This document shows positions 13,448 through 26,089 of a DNA stretch of 64,000 bases, piece by piece (the first letter of the stretch is position 1; each line of letters starts with the position of its first letter). The notes beneath the pieces are model-generated. The model saw nothing but the letters and a program-made list of their open reading frames with translations, did not search any database and had not been told where the DNA came from. The position numbers and the translations under genes were made by a program. Source of the stretch: Malurus cyaneus samueli (lineage: Eukaryota; Chordata; Aves; Passeriformes; Maluridae); NCBI GenBank assembly GCA_009741485.1, contig CM019237.1, positions 45,026,302 through 45,090,301 of the forward strand, read 5' to 3'.

Positions 13448-13471
13448 CATAATAATAATAATAATAATAAT
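13448..13471. repeat. (AAT)n microsatellite
   Basis: About eight uninterrupted AAT units. The sequence is pure, which suggests that it could be length-polymorphic. Confidence 0.95.
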
Positions 13472-15355
13472 GACTTATTTTCAAAGTGCTTTTGCTCAAT
13501 AAGGAGCAGGGATAGAACAGCATTTATCCAGCTTGCATTTTCCATCTCATCTGCTGTATTTTTCTGCCCCTCAGCATCCTCCTATTTCCACTTGATCTTC
13601 TCCTCTTTCTTCTTCCTTTTTATCACTTCTAGTCCCTTGCACAACCTATTGCTTTGGAGTTGTCCCAGTCGTCTGAGATCAGACATGGTCCTAGTCTGCT
13701 CTGACTTTACAAACTACTGCTTCCTAATCTTTTCCTAAACTCACCATTTTCCTGACCCAGCCTCCTTTCCAGAGGGCATATTGGTTACTGCTTGGGGAGA
13801 CATGCTTCATCCCCACTGGAAATAAGAGTGTGTGGCAGCTGCCTTTGGTGTGAGCAGAGTTACCTGCGAATGCTGGATAGAAACACCAATCTCCCATGCT
13901 CAGAGCTCTCAGAGACACTGCCTCACTGCTGCTTAAAGCAGGCCAAGCCTCATTTTGTGTGAGCCAGGACTTCGTAGTCCTAAAAAAGGATGAAATCACG
14001 ACAAATTCCAAAGCCTTGGGAAGAATTTGGGGCCATCTGGCAGACAGCATCCTCAGCTACAGTCTTTCAAGGATGTGCTCATCCAGAGCTGTCTTTGGTG
14101 ACAGAGTGCTGTCTGCAGAGCCACCAACACAGCTCCTGCTTTCTTTCCTCATGCTGCTCATCCACTGCCGGCCAAATCCAGGCTAGGCTGTTTCTGTGGG
14201 AACAAACTCCAAGGTGGTATCATTACATGTAAGGTAACGTGTGACCTGCATGCACCAATTGTCTCAATTGTACTTCCAGAAAAACCCTTATTTTTCAATT
14301 CAGATTCTCTTTGTCCATTGCAATATCTTTCTCCAGGTTTGCTCTCCTCTTCTCTCCAATGGAGCAATTCCTGTGATTCAGTGGGTAATTTTTGCATGAT
14401 TTCATTGTTTCACACCCTTTTCTGGCCTTGCCTAACCTGCCCACCTGGCTGGTCTGATTGAGAATGGTCCCCTTATCACATCATGCTGTTTTGCTGAGGT
14501 CTGCATCTGTGCTGCCTTATATCCCTGGACAGTTCATGGCTCTCAACCATTGTGGAGGTGGTTGCTGTTTTTTGGTTGACTCTGAAAAGGACTGGAAAAC
14601 TGTTTTTAAACTGGAAAAAAGGAGAGCGGACCTGTTCTGTTGGCAGACAGAGGAGACAACAGATATTTTGTGCAGTGCTCCTCCCTTGTCACCTTTGGGT
14701 AAAATGGATTGACTTCATTTTACTCCACTCATTTTAGCATTGCAGGTGTGGAAAAGGGAAAAAGTGAGATTTCAAACCCTTCTCTCCCCTGGGTAAGAAA
14801 CCATCCGGAAGTCTTGAATGCTGCTGAGGTTGTGTAGTTTCACCCCACCCTATTCCACCTTGTTTCACCGTAGCCTATGTGGTAGGCTGGGGTAGGAGTC
14901 AGAGAGCAAAGAGGAATCTCAGCAGAGGCAGACCAAGGAATAAGGGGGAGAAGTAAGAAGTAACTCCTGTGAGCTGACACAGCATCAGGAGAGGTGGGGC
15001 TGGGGAGTTAATAATTGACTGCTGGTCTTGCAAATGAGGAAGTGTGTGGAGCAGAGGGAATTGCTGACACTTGTGGGGACGAGCTGGATTTTCTGCATCT
15101 CTGAGTGTCCAGAGTCACTCCAGAGGTGATGCAAAGTCACCATCTGCTTTTGGGAATGCTGGTGACTCTGTGAATGTTACATGCTGGGGAGCTGGGAATT
15201 GAGCACTCCAAAGACTGTTCAAGCACAGCAGCATTTCCAGAGGGCAAAATATGAAGAACATGTAGTGACTTTTTGGGAGTCCAGCTTCTGGGGTTTTTCA
15301 CTCTTTCGGCTGGTTGTAATGCACTGACATTCCTAAATCTCTTCACAATGTTAGT
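13472..15355. other. Non-coding interval, no gene recognised
   Basis: A pyrimidine-rich stretch occupies about 13530-13650. The open frames at 13724-14050 (minus) and 13896-14232 (plus) overlap in opposite directions and have no recognisable domain. No RNA gene or clear transposon was seen. Confidence 0.55.
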
Positions 15356-15480
15356 TCTTACAATACCCCATTTTTAAGTTATAACCCCCCACTACAAATG
15401 CAAAAGCTGTTCAACAGAGGGATTTAAAGGACTTGCCCCCAGACTCACCCTGGGGCAACTTTGTGGTTCAGGTTCTTGCT
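15356..15480 (-). mobile_element. MIR-like SINE remnant (minus orientation)
   Basis: Read on the + strand, the block order is CCCCATTTTTAAG, then CAACAGAGGGATTTAAAGG, then ACTTGCCCC and a GACTCACC word. This parallels the complement of the MIR SINE core: CCCCATTTTACAG, CACAGAGAGGTTAAG, ACTTGCCCAAGGTCAC. Divergence is high, as expected for an element active before birds and mammals separated. A profile search is needed for certainty. Confidence 0.5.
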
Positions 15481-15639
15481 CTTGTTTGTTACAGCTTTTT
15501 GACCATAACCGGCTTCCCACTCTCCCCTCATGTACCACCTTGCTTTCTTTTACTTGTCTATCACAGTTAGTGTGAAACCCTCCTCTAGTGTTGATTTAGT
15601 CATATAAAAACAGTTTTCCTGCTTTTCTGCCTCAACTAA

Positions 15640-15960
15640 TTGCTTTTTAAAAAATTTCAGCTGAAAGTGCATCTTCATAGCCTACGCTCTCGAATTTTTC
15701 TCTTCCTCTGCAATTATTTACCCCTCAAAAGTGGTTTTATTTAGCTACAGTATGTACATTATATATGAAAACGTGGTTGACTTATTTAGAATAGTTATTA
15801 TAGGATGATTTCAGATTGCATGATGAACATGAAGCAAATAACCCTTGCTTAATAGGTAGACATTAATGGTCAAGAGTCATTTCAATGTCTCACAAGCATC
15901 TGACTTAGTTGCCACAGCCTTTGAGGGTATAGGCTAGAAACTGAAGTTCAGTTATAATTT
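15640..15960. promoter_or_regulatory. AT-rich regulatory-like block
   Basis: AT-rich but not repetitive, with several distinct AT-rich words such as GCAATTATTTACC near 15710, TACATTATATATG near 15755 and CATTAATGG near 15861. It has no open frame of note. The texture matches conserved non-coding elements. This is inference only. Confidence 0.27.
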
Positions 15961-16590
15961 GTCAGTGGACATTTTCAGGTCTTTGCCTTTCTTTTGCAGT
16001 TGCTTTAGCTCCTATATGTTGTGCACTTGGCTCTCAGCATGATTTATGGCACAGCCCAGAAGGTTGGTTGGTGAGGCAACTTTTGTCCTGCAGAGGGGAT
16101 TAAAAAGCAGTATTTTGTACTTATCTGGGTATATGAGTACAAAATTCAAAGTAGTTTCAAAACTTTCTCAGTTAAGCTTGATCTAAAATTTGCTGTAGCT
16201 GTAATTTAGATTAGATTTCAGGCAACTGGAGCCACTTTTGCTGAGTGGGTTCCAGCCTTATGTGCAACAAGCTTTGTAATAGGCTGTATAGAAATACAGC
16301 AGATACCTGATGTCTGTGGCAGCACAGCTGATTCTGGGATCAGTTTATCTGAGCTGAAACTGGTTTGAATTCCAAAAACATGTTTGGTTTTATTGATCTG
16401 ATGTAACAATATCGTTCAATAACGGGGCCGGCATGGTTGGTCCAAGGACACTGTTCTCCTCAAGGTTGATGGTTTGCTATTCTGTCCAGTCTTCATCAAG
16501 GGCCTGCAGTGGACTGCATGTACTAATCTCATTAATATATTTGTATAATGTCATATCTGCTTCATACTATAGCTATATAATTTTCTACAC
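15961..16590. other. Non-coding interval, no gene recognised
   Basis: No exon, RNA gene or transposon is recognised. The frames at 16218-16409 (minus) and 16433-16702 (plus) have no recognisable domain. Confidence 0.5.
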
Positions 16591-16599
16591 TTCTGCATG

Positions 16600-16672
16600 C
16601 TTTTCAGGGTCTCAGTTCATAAGTCAGCAAGATTCGAACCCTGCCTTGTATTTGGCAGGGCAAATACAAGGG
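16600..16672 (-). mobile_element. Possible MIR-like or tRNA-derived SINE remnant
   Basis: On the minus strand the sequence contains GGCAGGGTTCGAATCTTG at about 16628-16645, close to the tRNA T-arm and pol III B-box (GGTTCGANTCC). Downstream on that strand come ACTTATGAACTG and GAGACC words that parallel the MIR order (TGGGTTCGAATCC, CCACTTACTAGCTGTGTGACC). I could not find a convincing A-box upstream on that strand. A decayed tRNA-derived SINE is the likeliest reading; a free tRNA gene is excluded by the absence of the rest of the cloverleaf. Confidence 0.35.
16644..16671. repeat. Perfect 11-bp hairpin with 6-base loop
   Basis: CCTTGTATTTG at 16644-16654 is exactly complementary to CAAATACAAGG at 16661-16671, separated by GCAGGG. 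It overlaps the SINE-like B-box remnant. It is too short for a canonical microRNA precursor, and no longer flanking pairing was seen. Confidence 0.9.
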
Positions 16673-18724
16673 TATTTGTGTGTTAGGACTTTCAGGCTGT
16701 AAAAGAGATGCCTGTGTACGGCACGCCAGGGGTCTAGGAAACCCACAGAGACGGGTAGGAAATGAGTGTTTTCTCTTAATATGAGGAATAGGAATCCCCA
16801 GTAAATTTATCAGTCAAAATAAAAAAGAGGCACTTTTTTTCCTCTGGCACATGCATAAATTGTGCAATTCACTGGATGGTGTGAAGAACAAAATTATAAA
16901 TAGTTCTAAAAGCATCTCGACATGTTTATGGGGAAAAGAAGAAGGTCATTAAGATCTACTAAACACATTGATGCAGATGTGATCTTTGGCTCAGGAAACT
17001 CTGAGCCGCAGATATTGGGCTGCTGGGAGAGTGCAGTGGGAGAGGGATCCCTGTATATCTGCACTGTCTTTTCCTAAACCTTTGCTGGTTCTTGCTGTGT
17101 TCAGAGCACTGGGCTGGGTGGTCCTTTGGGTCCGGTATCAGACATATGCTTTGACAGTTTTAGCAATATTGCTTTAAAAACATTAACATGGCTTGTTCGG
17201 AGCCAAGTTAAACAGCGGTGTTTCACTTCACCAGCAAAGAGGATTTTTAACTATCTTGTCAGTTGTTCCTAGATATGATCAAGGGACAACAACAGCATTT
17301 CTAAAGTTAGGACAGTCAATAATCATTCGGAAGAGATGTTAACATAGCTTGATTAAATATTAATGTTATGAGTCACAGGGAGTTCTTGGAGATTGAGGAG
17401 AACGGAAAGAAGCCTTAACTCTCAGTGGAACTCTGTGAGGGAGCTAGGTTTGTAAGGTAAGGAACATATGCAGTATGTATCAGAGGAATACCGGACAACG
17501 GTCTTGCCTGAGATTTGGATCCCTCGCACAAGGACTGTGTTCTAGCATCTTTTAAGCTGGATGATGCAGAGAGTGAACTTCTGGCATCTTAACTATAGCA
17601 GAAGTCTGGTATTCTGTCTCTAATCTTAGCAATTCTATTTTTAATATAGGGTAGTTGCAAATACACTATGTCTGTAATTTTGTCTCAACCTCTTTGTCTG
17701 CCATTAGAAGTGCCTTCAGGGAAGGTTGAACTCCAGAATGTCTATTCCGAAGGGAATGTTGAACCATAAACCACTCTCAGTGTGTCCTGGGATGAATTCA
17801 AGCTCCCTTATTAAGCTTTCTGGGCTTGTATGAGATCTGGCAACACAAGATGTCAATCTGAGAAAGATTTTTTCCATCAAAAAATTTACACAGACTACCA
17901 TTAGCAGTGAGATGTGTTTCTGAACCTTAAGACTCCTCCATGAGTTTACAAAATCAGGCCAACAAAATTTTGAAATGGTTGGGAGCTGCAGGAGAGGCAA
18001 AATCTTGGAGAAAATGAATGCAGTTGGAAGGGGGAAATGCACCATTTTTCTGCTTTTGATTACTGTGGTGCTTCTTCCTTACAGTTAGCAAAGGCATTTG
18101 TTTTAAAGAAAGGGTACCAGTACTAGTGTGGATGAGGGTAGAGGTTTGGTGTAAGTAAAGGCAGATTTTGTAACCACTTGCAATGTTCCTAAGGTCTGTT
18201 TAACTTGAGAGATGGAATATGTAATGAAAATAATGAACATTTCACAACTTCCAGTGACCTGAGTTTTGATTCATGCTCACAGACGTGCCATGGGAATCCT
18301 GAGAACCACGCACCCCAGCTTATTGTCCCAGCATATTGCTTCCCTGTCTGAATTCCTTTCAGCTCTACACTCTTTTGCCTTTCTCCATGTTTCCCACCAA
18401 AAGGGCTGACCTATCTGACAAATAGTTGTGTCTGACATGATACCCATCTGCCCTCTCCCTTCCCTTCCTCATGCAATATATACTAAACAGATTCTCGTTA
18501 TTGTTCCCTGGTAACTAGGCAACCGTGAAATGTCAGCTTGGCCTAAATAAATAAGGCATACATATCTTTGTGATATATTTGAATCTACATACATAGTTAT
18601 GAGATATGAAGTCATTTGAGCACGTCTGTACATGTGTGAAATCTGACTAAATGTAACAATACTTTGCAGTTTCACCCATGATCTTGAATCTTTTTGCTTA
18701 AGCATACCCATGCTCTTGTGATGG
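16673..18724. other. Non-coding interval, no gene recognised
   Basis: No gene is recognisable. An RFX-like word, GTAACTAGGCAAC, occurs at 18511-18523. The 109-codon frame at 17716-18045 on the minus strand has no recognisable domain. Confidence 0.55.
18511..18523 (+). promoter_or_regulatory. RFX X-box-like word
   Basis: GTAACTAGGCAAC has a perfect right half (RGYAAC type, as GGCAAC) and a left half with one mismatch. No promoter context is evident. Confidence 0.2.
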
Positions 18725-18830
18725 AAATATTATCACTGCCTCTAAATGACAGGTAAGTAAGCTAAGGTATAAAGAAATAAAGTGACATTTCAAGGTCACA
18801 GAAATACCCAGCTGAAAATGCAGGAAAAGC
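18725..18830 (-). mobile_element. MIR SINE remnant (minus orientation)
   Basis: The + strand reads ATTATCACTGCCTC, AAATGACAGGTAAGTAAGCT, AAGGTATAAAGAAATAAAG, TGACATTTCAAGGTCACAGA. This closely follows the complement of MIR: ATTATCCCCATTTTACAGATGAGG, CTGAGGCACAGAGAGGTTAAG, TGACTTGCCCAAGGTCACA. Order and spacing are kept across about 100 bases. It is the best of the MIR-like pieces in the window. Confidence 0.65.
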
Positions 18831-21800
18831 TTCTTGAAAAATGTGTGCACAAATATCCTGTAGCAGGTCCAAATGCTTCACCCCATCGTTATTTCCAGAA
18901 CTGCAAACAGCAGACTGGTGTCTGTCTGTCATTTCTCCGTGCATCTGCTCCGCTTTTCCTCTCTCATTTTGCTCACTCACTGCATTGCTGCTGTTGTTCC
19001 CCAGATTTTTTCTATTGTTTCCCTTTTTCAGACATCCTTTTACTTCATATAGACACCCTTTCCTTAGACACTCTCTGGCTTATTGCTCCTCTTTCTTCAC
19101 TGCCACATCTCCTTTCTGCTCTCTAGCTCTACTCCAGCCCGCTCTTCTTCCGCCCTTCACCCACATCACAGAACTTGGCAAGATGCAGAAAACACTCATT
19201 CCAAGAGAAACTGGTGGCATGTCCTTGGAGCTGGGAGTGGCCACAGGCTGCAAAGAGAAGGACTCCCAAGTTGGAGGTGGAGAGTTTCATTCAACGAGAA
19301 TGAGAGGCACAAGGATTACCTGGGGAGGAAGAAAGAAAAACCATAACATTTTGTAATTCCTTTCCAGAAGAGAAGGACTTCCAGAAGTTCGTGAAATGCA
19401 TCTGTGCAAATATTTGTTATAAGGAAGACATGAGTCTGCTCTGGCAGTGCAGGACTAGTCCCTTGGTATTTCAGCATCCACCAAGGAATTTCACGATGCT
19501 AAAAAAGCCCTTTAGAGAGCTGTGGGCAGTTCTCAACACCCTGCCTACAGGTTAAGGCCGGAGCATTTTTGTGCACTGATAGTCCTTTGCTGCCATCACA
19601 GACCGTTCCCAAGATCAGCTCCAAAATAAAGCTCTCCTCCCCTGTGAATTCCCCAGGATCTGTCTCTGTCCTGCTAGTGTGTTTCCTAGAGGCTTAACCC
19701 AAATATGGTTTGGATGCTATTCAAGACCCAGGGCAGAAACTGAGTCAGGCAAACATAAGGTCTCAGTGGATGTCTTGAGCTCTTCCTCGACTATGTAGAG
19801 AAGAATTCAGGTTTCTCAGGGTAAGGATCACTGCACTAAGTTATTCAGCACTGAGAGAAAACAGATCTCTAGGTAAAACTAGGGATTGAGGGCTGGAGGG
19901 TGAAGTTTTTTGTCCGTATGATGTGTGAGTGACGAACAATAGCAAGGGGGTATATGTACAGTTGTGTGCTGGCAGTCCTGAATTTTGGTTAGGGATGTGT
20001 TTATGCAGGCAAGAGGTTTGCTCTGACATCGTAACTACAGCTTACCCTGTGTAAATTGAGTGGGTTTAAAAGAGGAGTAGGAGGAAAAGAACTGCAGAGC
20101 TGGAGGCAAAAAGGGCAGGAACAGCTACCTTAAAGCATGACTGCTTAAAATTTCCTGACCCACATGGGCACTACTTCCCTCCCTTAGCTGAAAACACACA
20201 TGCAGGGCTGTGCATCTGAACAGATCTTCCATCACTCACATTAACCACGACAATCTTCAGCAGGCCCCTGTAAGCCAGGATGTAAACCAGGACAGTTCCT
20301 CAGCTGGCTGCAGACACCAAAGTTGCCTCAATCCTTTCGGGGCTGCAGCCAGAGTCCATTGCTCATGGCAGACCAGCAGCAGGCAGATGGGACTCTGTGG
20401 GTGAATGTGTAAGAGATGAAGTCTTACCAGCAAGGTAAAACCTCACTGCCTCCAGCTCCCTGCCTCTCCTAAGGTGTGGTGGCTTCTTGCCCATGCACAG
20501 TGATTGCTGAGGGGGCAGTCTGCCCTCCTGTCCCACCCATAGCTGGTGAACAACAGCAAATGCTGATCTTGGGAGTCTCTATGAGAACACGCAGCAGAGT
20601 CTGGCCACTGGATTTCCTATGATGATCCTGACCATCACACTGTTAGTGCAGTCCCCAAAACATATTTAGGCTGTGCCAACTTGCAGACAAAGCCTGGCTC
20701 CAGCTCATGGATGGCTTTGTTCAGGGAGGGGGTTCCAGGAGATGTGAAGGGGTGGAAGAGGAGAGTAGCTCTAGGGACATGAGGCACTCTGTGCCACTTG
20801 CCTTGAAAATGGGCCCTGGCCCATTTCAACTCTTAGGATTGACTGAGCCCCCTAACTGCTAGTGACAGAGGGCCAGGATATGCATAGAAATATCTGTAGA
20901 AAGATCACAAGGGAAGGCAAATGATCCTCATCCCTGACTTGGCCAGCCAGGCTGGGTCACCCAATGACGTTAAATTGCTCAAAAAGAGAACTAATGGCTT
21001 TTAAATGAGGCTTCCTGCAGTAATACCTCTTTTGCCTTCTACAGGGAAATATTCGGGGCAGCTGGTGTTGTAGCTCCATCTACCAGGAAGCAACAAGTCA
21101 GGCTCCACTGTCAGTCACAGATGGTGTAATTAATTCTTCTAGGTAGTGTAATTAGTCGGTCCTATCAGCTACGTATTTTCTCAGTCAAAATTATGCTAAA
21201 GCTAATAATACAGAAAACACCATCAGAAAACAAAAAGAAAACCAAAAAAAGGGGAAGTGATAATGGGAGGAGAAGGGATTAGCACAAAATTTACCAGTGT
21301 ATAATTTTTTCTTGTTGTACATTTCCTCTTCCCTTCAGCTTCAAACACAATTCAGAACAACTGGTGAATGTAGTGAGCAGAATGAATACAAATTGGCTTA
21401 CTTTAAATAGCAGCATGTAGGACTTAGCCAAAGTCTGCTCTCAGATGCTGAGGCGAGATAAGGCACCGATCCTGCAGCGAACTCTGGGCGGGCATTTTGT
21501 CAGGGCTGGGCTTCTGTACTGCACTCTGCCTAAAAGTCTGGGGGGTAGGAAGGCACCTGTCCACTGCTCATGCGTGCTCCTCTTTGACTGGAGCCCACCA
21601 GGGCAGAGATGATGGCAGGGCTGTGTGTAAACCTGGGAGTAACTCTCCTGCAACACAATGAAGGGTGCATTGGCTGTCTCTGCTTCTGAGCAAAGAAGAG
21701 GTATCCAGAAGCAGTGGTCACAGATTTGGAAATTGATCCCCAAAGCAGGGAAGGCTGGCTTACCTGGGACAGTACTAATCAGAGAGGTGCCATGTCCATG

Positions 21801-24800
21801 CGCGGGTGGGGGGACTGTAGCACAGAAGACCCTTGTGGACTTGTTTCCTTTCTAGCTCAGATTCTAATGCAGAACAGTTCTCTCAGATCCCCAAAATGTA
21901 GCTGCTGGGGGAACCTCCTCGGGTCTCAGATTTGAAGGTTGATTCTAGAAAGGTGAAAACCAAAAACTGCTAGGTGAAACCTTCCTCCACCGTGACATGA
22001 ACTGCTTGCCCAGAGATTGGGCAGGCATGGGGACGAGGTGATAAGTGGTCTGAGCTAACTGGAAGAGGGACCTGTGGGGGTCTGCAATGAGCTCTGCTGT
22101 TGTCATGTCATCCTGACTCCCTCTGAGCTGTTTTTGGCCCCCCAGTTTACCCAAAGCATACAATGGACTTATAGTACCCAGAAGGGGAGAGGATGGAGGG
22201 GGATTGTGAGGGGAGACAGGCATGGTGTAGAGCAGCTGTGGGGTACTTCTTGGTGAGCAGGACATGTGTGGCTGTCTCTGGTGGGAAGGAGGGTACTGAA
22301 TGATTTTGTAAAGAAAACTGGTGCTGAGAACACGAAGCTATTTTGGGCAAATAAGAAGATTCAAAGCAGACTGCACAAGTCAGTCTCAGTAATGAGAGAC
22401 TTCTGAGCATAGTCGATCTCCATAATCACTTCTGGGCGAGCTCTCCAGAGCTGGGCAAGTCCTGTGTGGCTCCAGCACAGAGACCAGCACATGTTGCCTT
22501 GGAGCATCCTGTGCTCGCAGAGCTCTGGGCCTGGGGTGGCCCTATGAGCCCAATGCCCCATGGTGCCTGGGTGCCTCAGCCTCGCTGCTGAGTGACCCCA
22601 CAGCAAAAGGAGAGGGGGAGCTGACTGAGGCTCTGTGAGCGCAGAGAGTCTGTTTCCCTGGAGATAGAACTATCTCTTTCTAAGAGTGGATTTAGCCCAG
22701 ATGGGAAAAAATTGCTGAGTGGGAACAAAGTCCTTTTTTTAGAGCTTGAGGAGGCACAGCCTTCCCTAGTGCTGACCCTCAAGTCTCTGAGAGCACCCTC
22801 TCCTCTGGAAAGAGATGGTAAAGCAGCCTGGCTATTCCCCCTGATCTTAATCCTGCCACCAGCAGCAATGGCTGCATCATGGGGAAGCATACAGAGCTCT
22901 GGCCCTGGATGGAGTCCATCCCCTGGGCAGCTCTTGGTGTCATACCTTCCAGCCCTCCTGGTGGCTTCAGTGCAACCAGCTGCAAATCAACTCACTTGTC
23001 ATTCCTCTGTGGGCATAGCAAAAGCTGCCTCGTGGCTACCCCTTGACAGAGCACTTCATGCTGCCTGGTGAGAAGCAAATTCAGGGTAAGCTCATGCACT
23101 GCAAATGACAAAGCCTTTGGTCACAGAGGAGCTGGTGCAGAGCTCTTGACATGCAGATCAAAGCACAGGAGCCCACGGACCTGCAGTGTGACTCTAGAGA
23201 GAGCTGGATGTCCCTCACCCCATGAGAGGTGTTTGTGTTTTCCCAGGAAGGCTGAAGTGCAGAAGGGGCTCTGCTACCCATGAACTTTGTCCTTTAGAAG
23301 CTCAAGTATCTTCAGGCACTGCATCCTTCTCTTAGTCTCCCTGACAATTTAGCTTCTCTCTTTCTCATCTCATTTTCCTTCAACGTCTCTCCTAACACCC
23401 CCCCATCCATCCATCTGTCTTGTTGCTAGGTGAAAAACTTGGAGCAGCAGCCATGGAAGCTGACTCATGGCCCACACATGGGAAACTGAGTATTGCGAGC
23501 GGCTGCCGAGCCCCACTGCTCTGATGGGCTGCAATTGCCCTGAGCACTCACCTGGAGCCCCCATCCTTGCACCCTGCTGCTCCTTGGCCTTGGGGTGCTC
23601 TATAGCCACAGCCTTGCTTGAGCCTGAGCTGGGCAGTCAGCAGCAAGGCTTTGATGAATCTTGCTGTGTTTCCTGGACTGACCTTGGACTTATTTGTGCT
23701 TGTAAGGTGACTGCTGTCCTGGCCTTGCTCTGGTGCTGTACCTGTGTTGGTGATGGTGTGGTCCTGTAGTCACCATCTTTTCTCACGTTTCTTTGTGGAC
23801 CAGCCTGCCCCTTCTGTGCCCTGCGAACCCAAAAGGTGTTGTATCAGGAACCTCCCCAAAATGTGGCACTTTCCTCCACCACAAATACTTTTCAAGGCAC
23901 TATTGGAAAGAACCCTGGTATCTTTTTAGCTTTTCTTACGCCACTACAAGAGCATTATAAGTCTGGCTGTAAGGAAATGGCTGCTTAGCTTCTTCCTAGA
24001 GACCAAAAACTCAGTATAGCTATGATCCTCATACTAATTTTCTGGTAATCTTGATGTTCTTGCTAATCCTGGATTGCTGTCCTTCTCTGCTAGTGACCTG
24101 GAAACTTTCTGCAGCAACAAGGACGATGTTTCACCTTGGACCATGATTCTCGTACAACAGGGTGGTGCAAGGCAGTGAGTACAAGGGACCAGGAGAAGAC
24201 GGCATCTGAGCACTGTGATACTGAACGTTTCCCAGGAGAAATATACTAGGTGGAGTGTGGGGGAATCATAGCCAGTAAAAATGGTATTTAAAACTCTCTT
24301 CAGATTTTTCTCGAGAGTTGAAATTATGCAGCAATTTATAGTGTTCATGATGATCTTTGTTCACATTGTTAAAGAAGAGCTGATCCTCTATTAGCATGGC
24401 AATGTTTCTTTTTGGCACATAATGACAGGCATTTAGGGCGCTGTATCTGCACAGGTTTTGCATGTCTCTAGAAGGCTGGTGTGACAACAAACCACCAACT
24501 CTGGAACTGCCAGTCTGGCTTACACAGGTTATTGGAGGGGTTGCAGTGGCATTGAGCTCTCCATTAAAGCTTTTCACTCCTGCTTCTGGTTTCATCTGAG
24601 TAGTGAGGGTACTTCAACCTCTTAAATGTTCCTATAGTGAAGGACCAAAGGCTTGATTTGGAGGCAGGTTAATTTGGCAGAATAATTACTCTTCTCAGTA
24701 TCATGAGAGGAGAAAATGAATTATCTGTGTAATTTTGTGATTTTGTCATGACTACTCATTGCACAGGACAGAAGCTCATTACATGTTGAAGCAGCCTGGG

Positions 24801-26065
24801 CAGAATGTGGGGAGATTTGCATGAAGATCAAAGAGTTGAATGTTTCAGGGTTTTGCCCCACTCTGGGAAGAGCAGTGCTAAAGTGACTGGATTGTATTGG
24901 GTCACAGTGCACAGTGACTGGGACAGAGCACTGAAAGACCAAAGAGGAGATTGATTGAGGGTGGAGGGGCAGTTCACTATCAGCATAGCTAGAGATCCCC
25001 ACTTGAATTTATTGCACTCTGTGCTCTCTTTTGTCCCATGTGCAGTTCTCCTGTTGGCTTCTGTGGTGTGTCCTCATACCTTGGTATGACCTGTGACTTT
25101 GAAAATGGACCAGACCTTTCTGTTGGTCAGTTCTGTAGCTGAGAACAGGATTTGTTCCTTGCTCTGAAAAAGGACTTTAATTTGGCTCTTCCATGTGATG
25201 CAGTGTTGTGATGTATTACATTTTACATAAGACAATGAAATCTGTTTCTTCTCTTACTTCTGTGTGTAGTATGCTGTTTGAAATAGCAGATTTTTTAATG
25301 TTTCAATAGCTTTTTATTAAAGGAAAAAGGAAATGGAAACCACATTTCTTAAATGAATTTCATTTCTGAAGCAGTTCTAGCGATTCAGATCTGTGTCATG
25401 GCCAGTTTATTGCAGTCTATTTTCTCCTCAGTGAGCATCTGCTTAACAGTTCAGTGCAGATACAGACAGATAGGAACATTCTAGCACGCACCTAACTCCA
25501 CCCTGGGGCATGGTAGAAGTTACTTAGGGTTCTAAATCGTCTTTTTAAAGCAAAAATATTTTGGTCAAGCAAGATGTTTTGTCCACTGAACAGGTTACAA
25601 TTGTCTTGGAATAACAGAAAGTGAGGATTGTGTGCTCTCTCTCCCACTGTTTCCTTAACTTACTTTTTCCTAGAAGCAGTATTTAAACAAGTTGTTGCAT
25701 AAAATTTATATTAATCTTTTTGTGCTTTACCTTGATCTACACTGGTATTGAGTTGTAACATGAACTAACTGCTATGACCTATTATGACAAGTTGCAGGGC
25801 AGAAAGCCATGAAGCACCCCCAACTCATGTTTTTGCCCTTCCTCTTTCTCTCCACTAATTACAAGATTAAGTCATATTTTTAAGGTCTATTCACTCTCAG
25901 ATCAAGAAATGGATCTTATTATCAGGTGAAAATAAGTATGAGACTGAAAGCAAAGTGCTCTTATCTGTGTTTATGGAATTGTTTAAGAAATACAATTTTG
26001 GTTAAGCAGAGCATGGAAACAGATATAAATATCCATGCTATCTAGACTGGAAAGAGTGCTGCAAG
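18831..26065. other. Non-coding interval, no gene recognised
   Basis: A pyrimidine-rich stretch lies at about 18915-19160 and gives long leucine, serine and phenylalanine-rich chance frames in two + phases (18782-19126 and 18841-19356). The GC content rises at 20.2-24 kb and gives many overlapping frames on both strands, none with a recognisable domain. No RNA gene, splice-bounded exon or named transposon was found. Confidence 0.5.
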
Positions 26066-26089
26066 GGAGGAGGAGGAGGAGGAGGAGGA
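26066..26089. repeat. (GGA)n microsatellite
   Basis: About eight tandem GGA units on the + strand. A minus-strand frame through it reads as a leucine or proline run, which is a product of the repeat and not evidence of coding. Confidence 0.95.

Noticed and set aside
16628..16645. Possible tRNA gene on the minus strand because of a T-arm-like word
   Set aside because: No acceptor, D-arm or anticodon stem can be fitted and no A-box is found at the right distance. A SINE remnant explains it better.
18841..19356. Leucine/phenylalanine-rich frame that looks membrane-like
   Set aside because: The apparent membrane segments are produced by a pyrimidine-rich tract at 18915-19160; the other + phase gives a similar hydrophobic translation.
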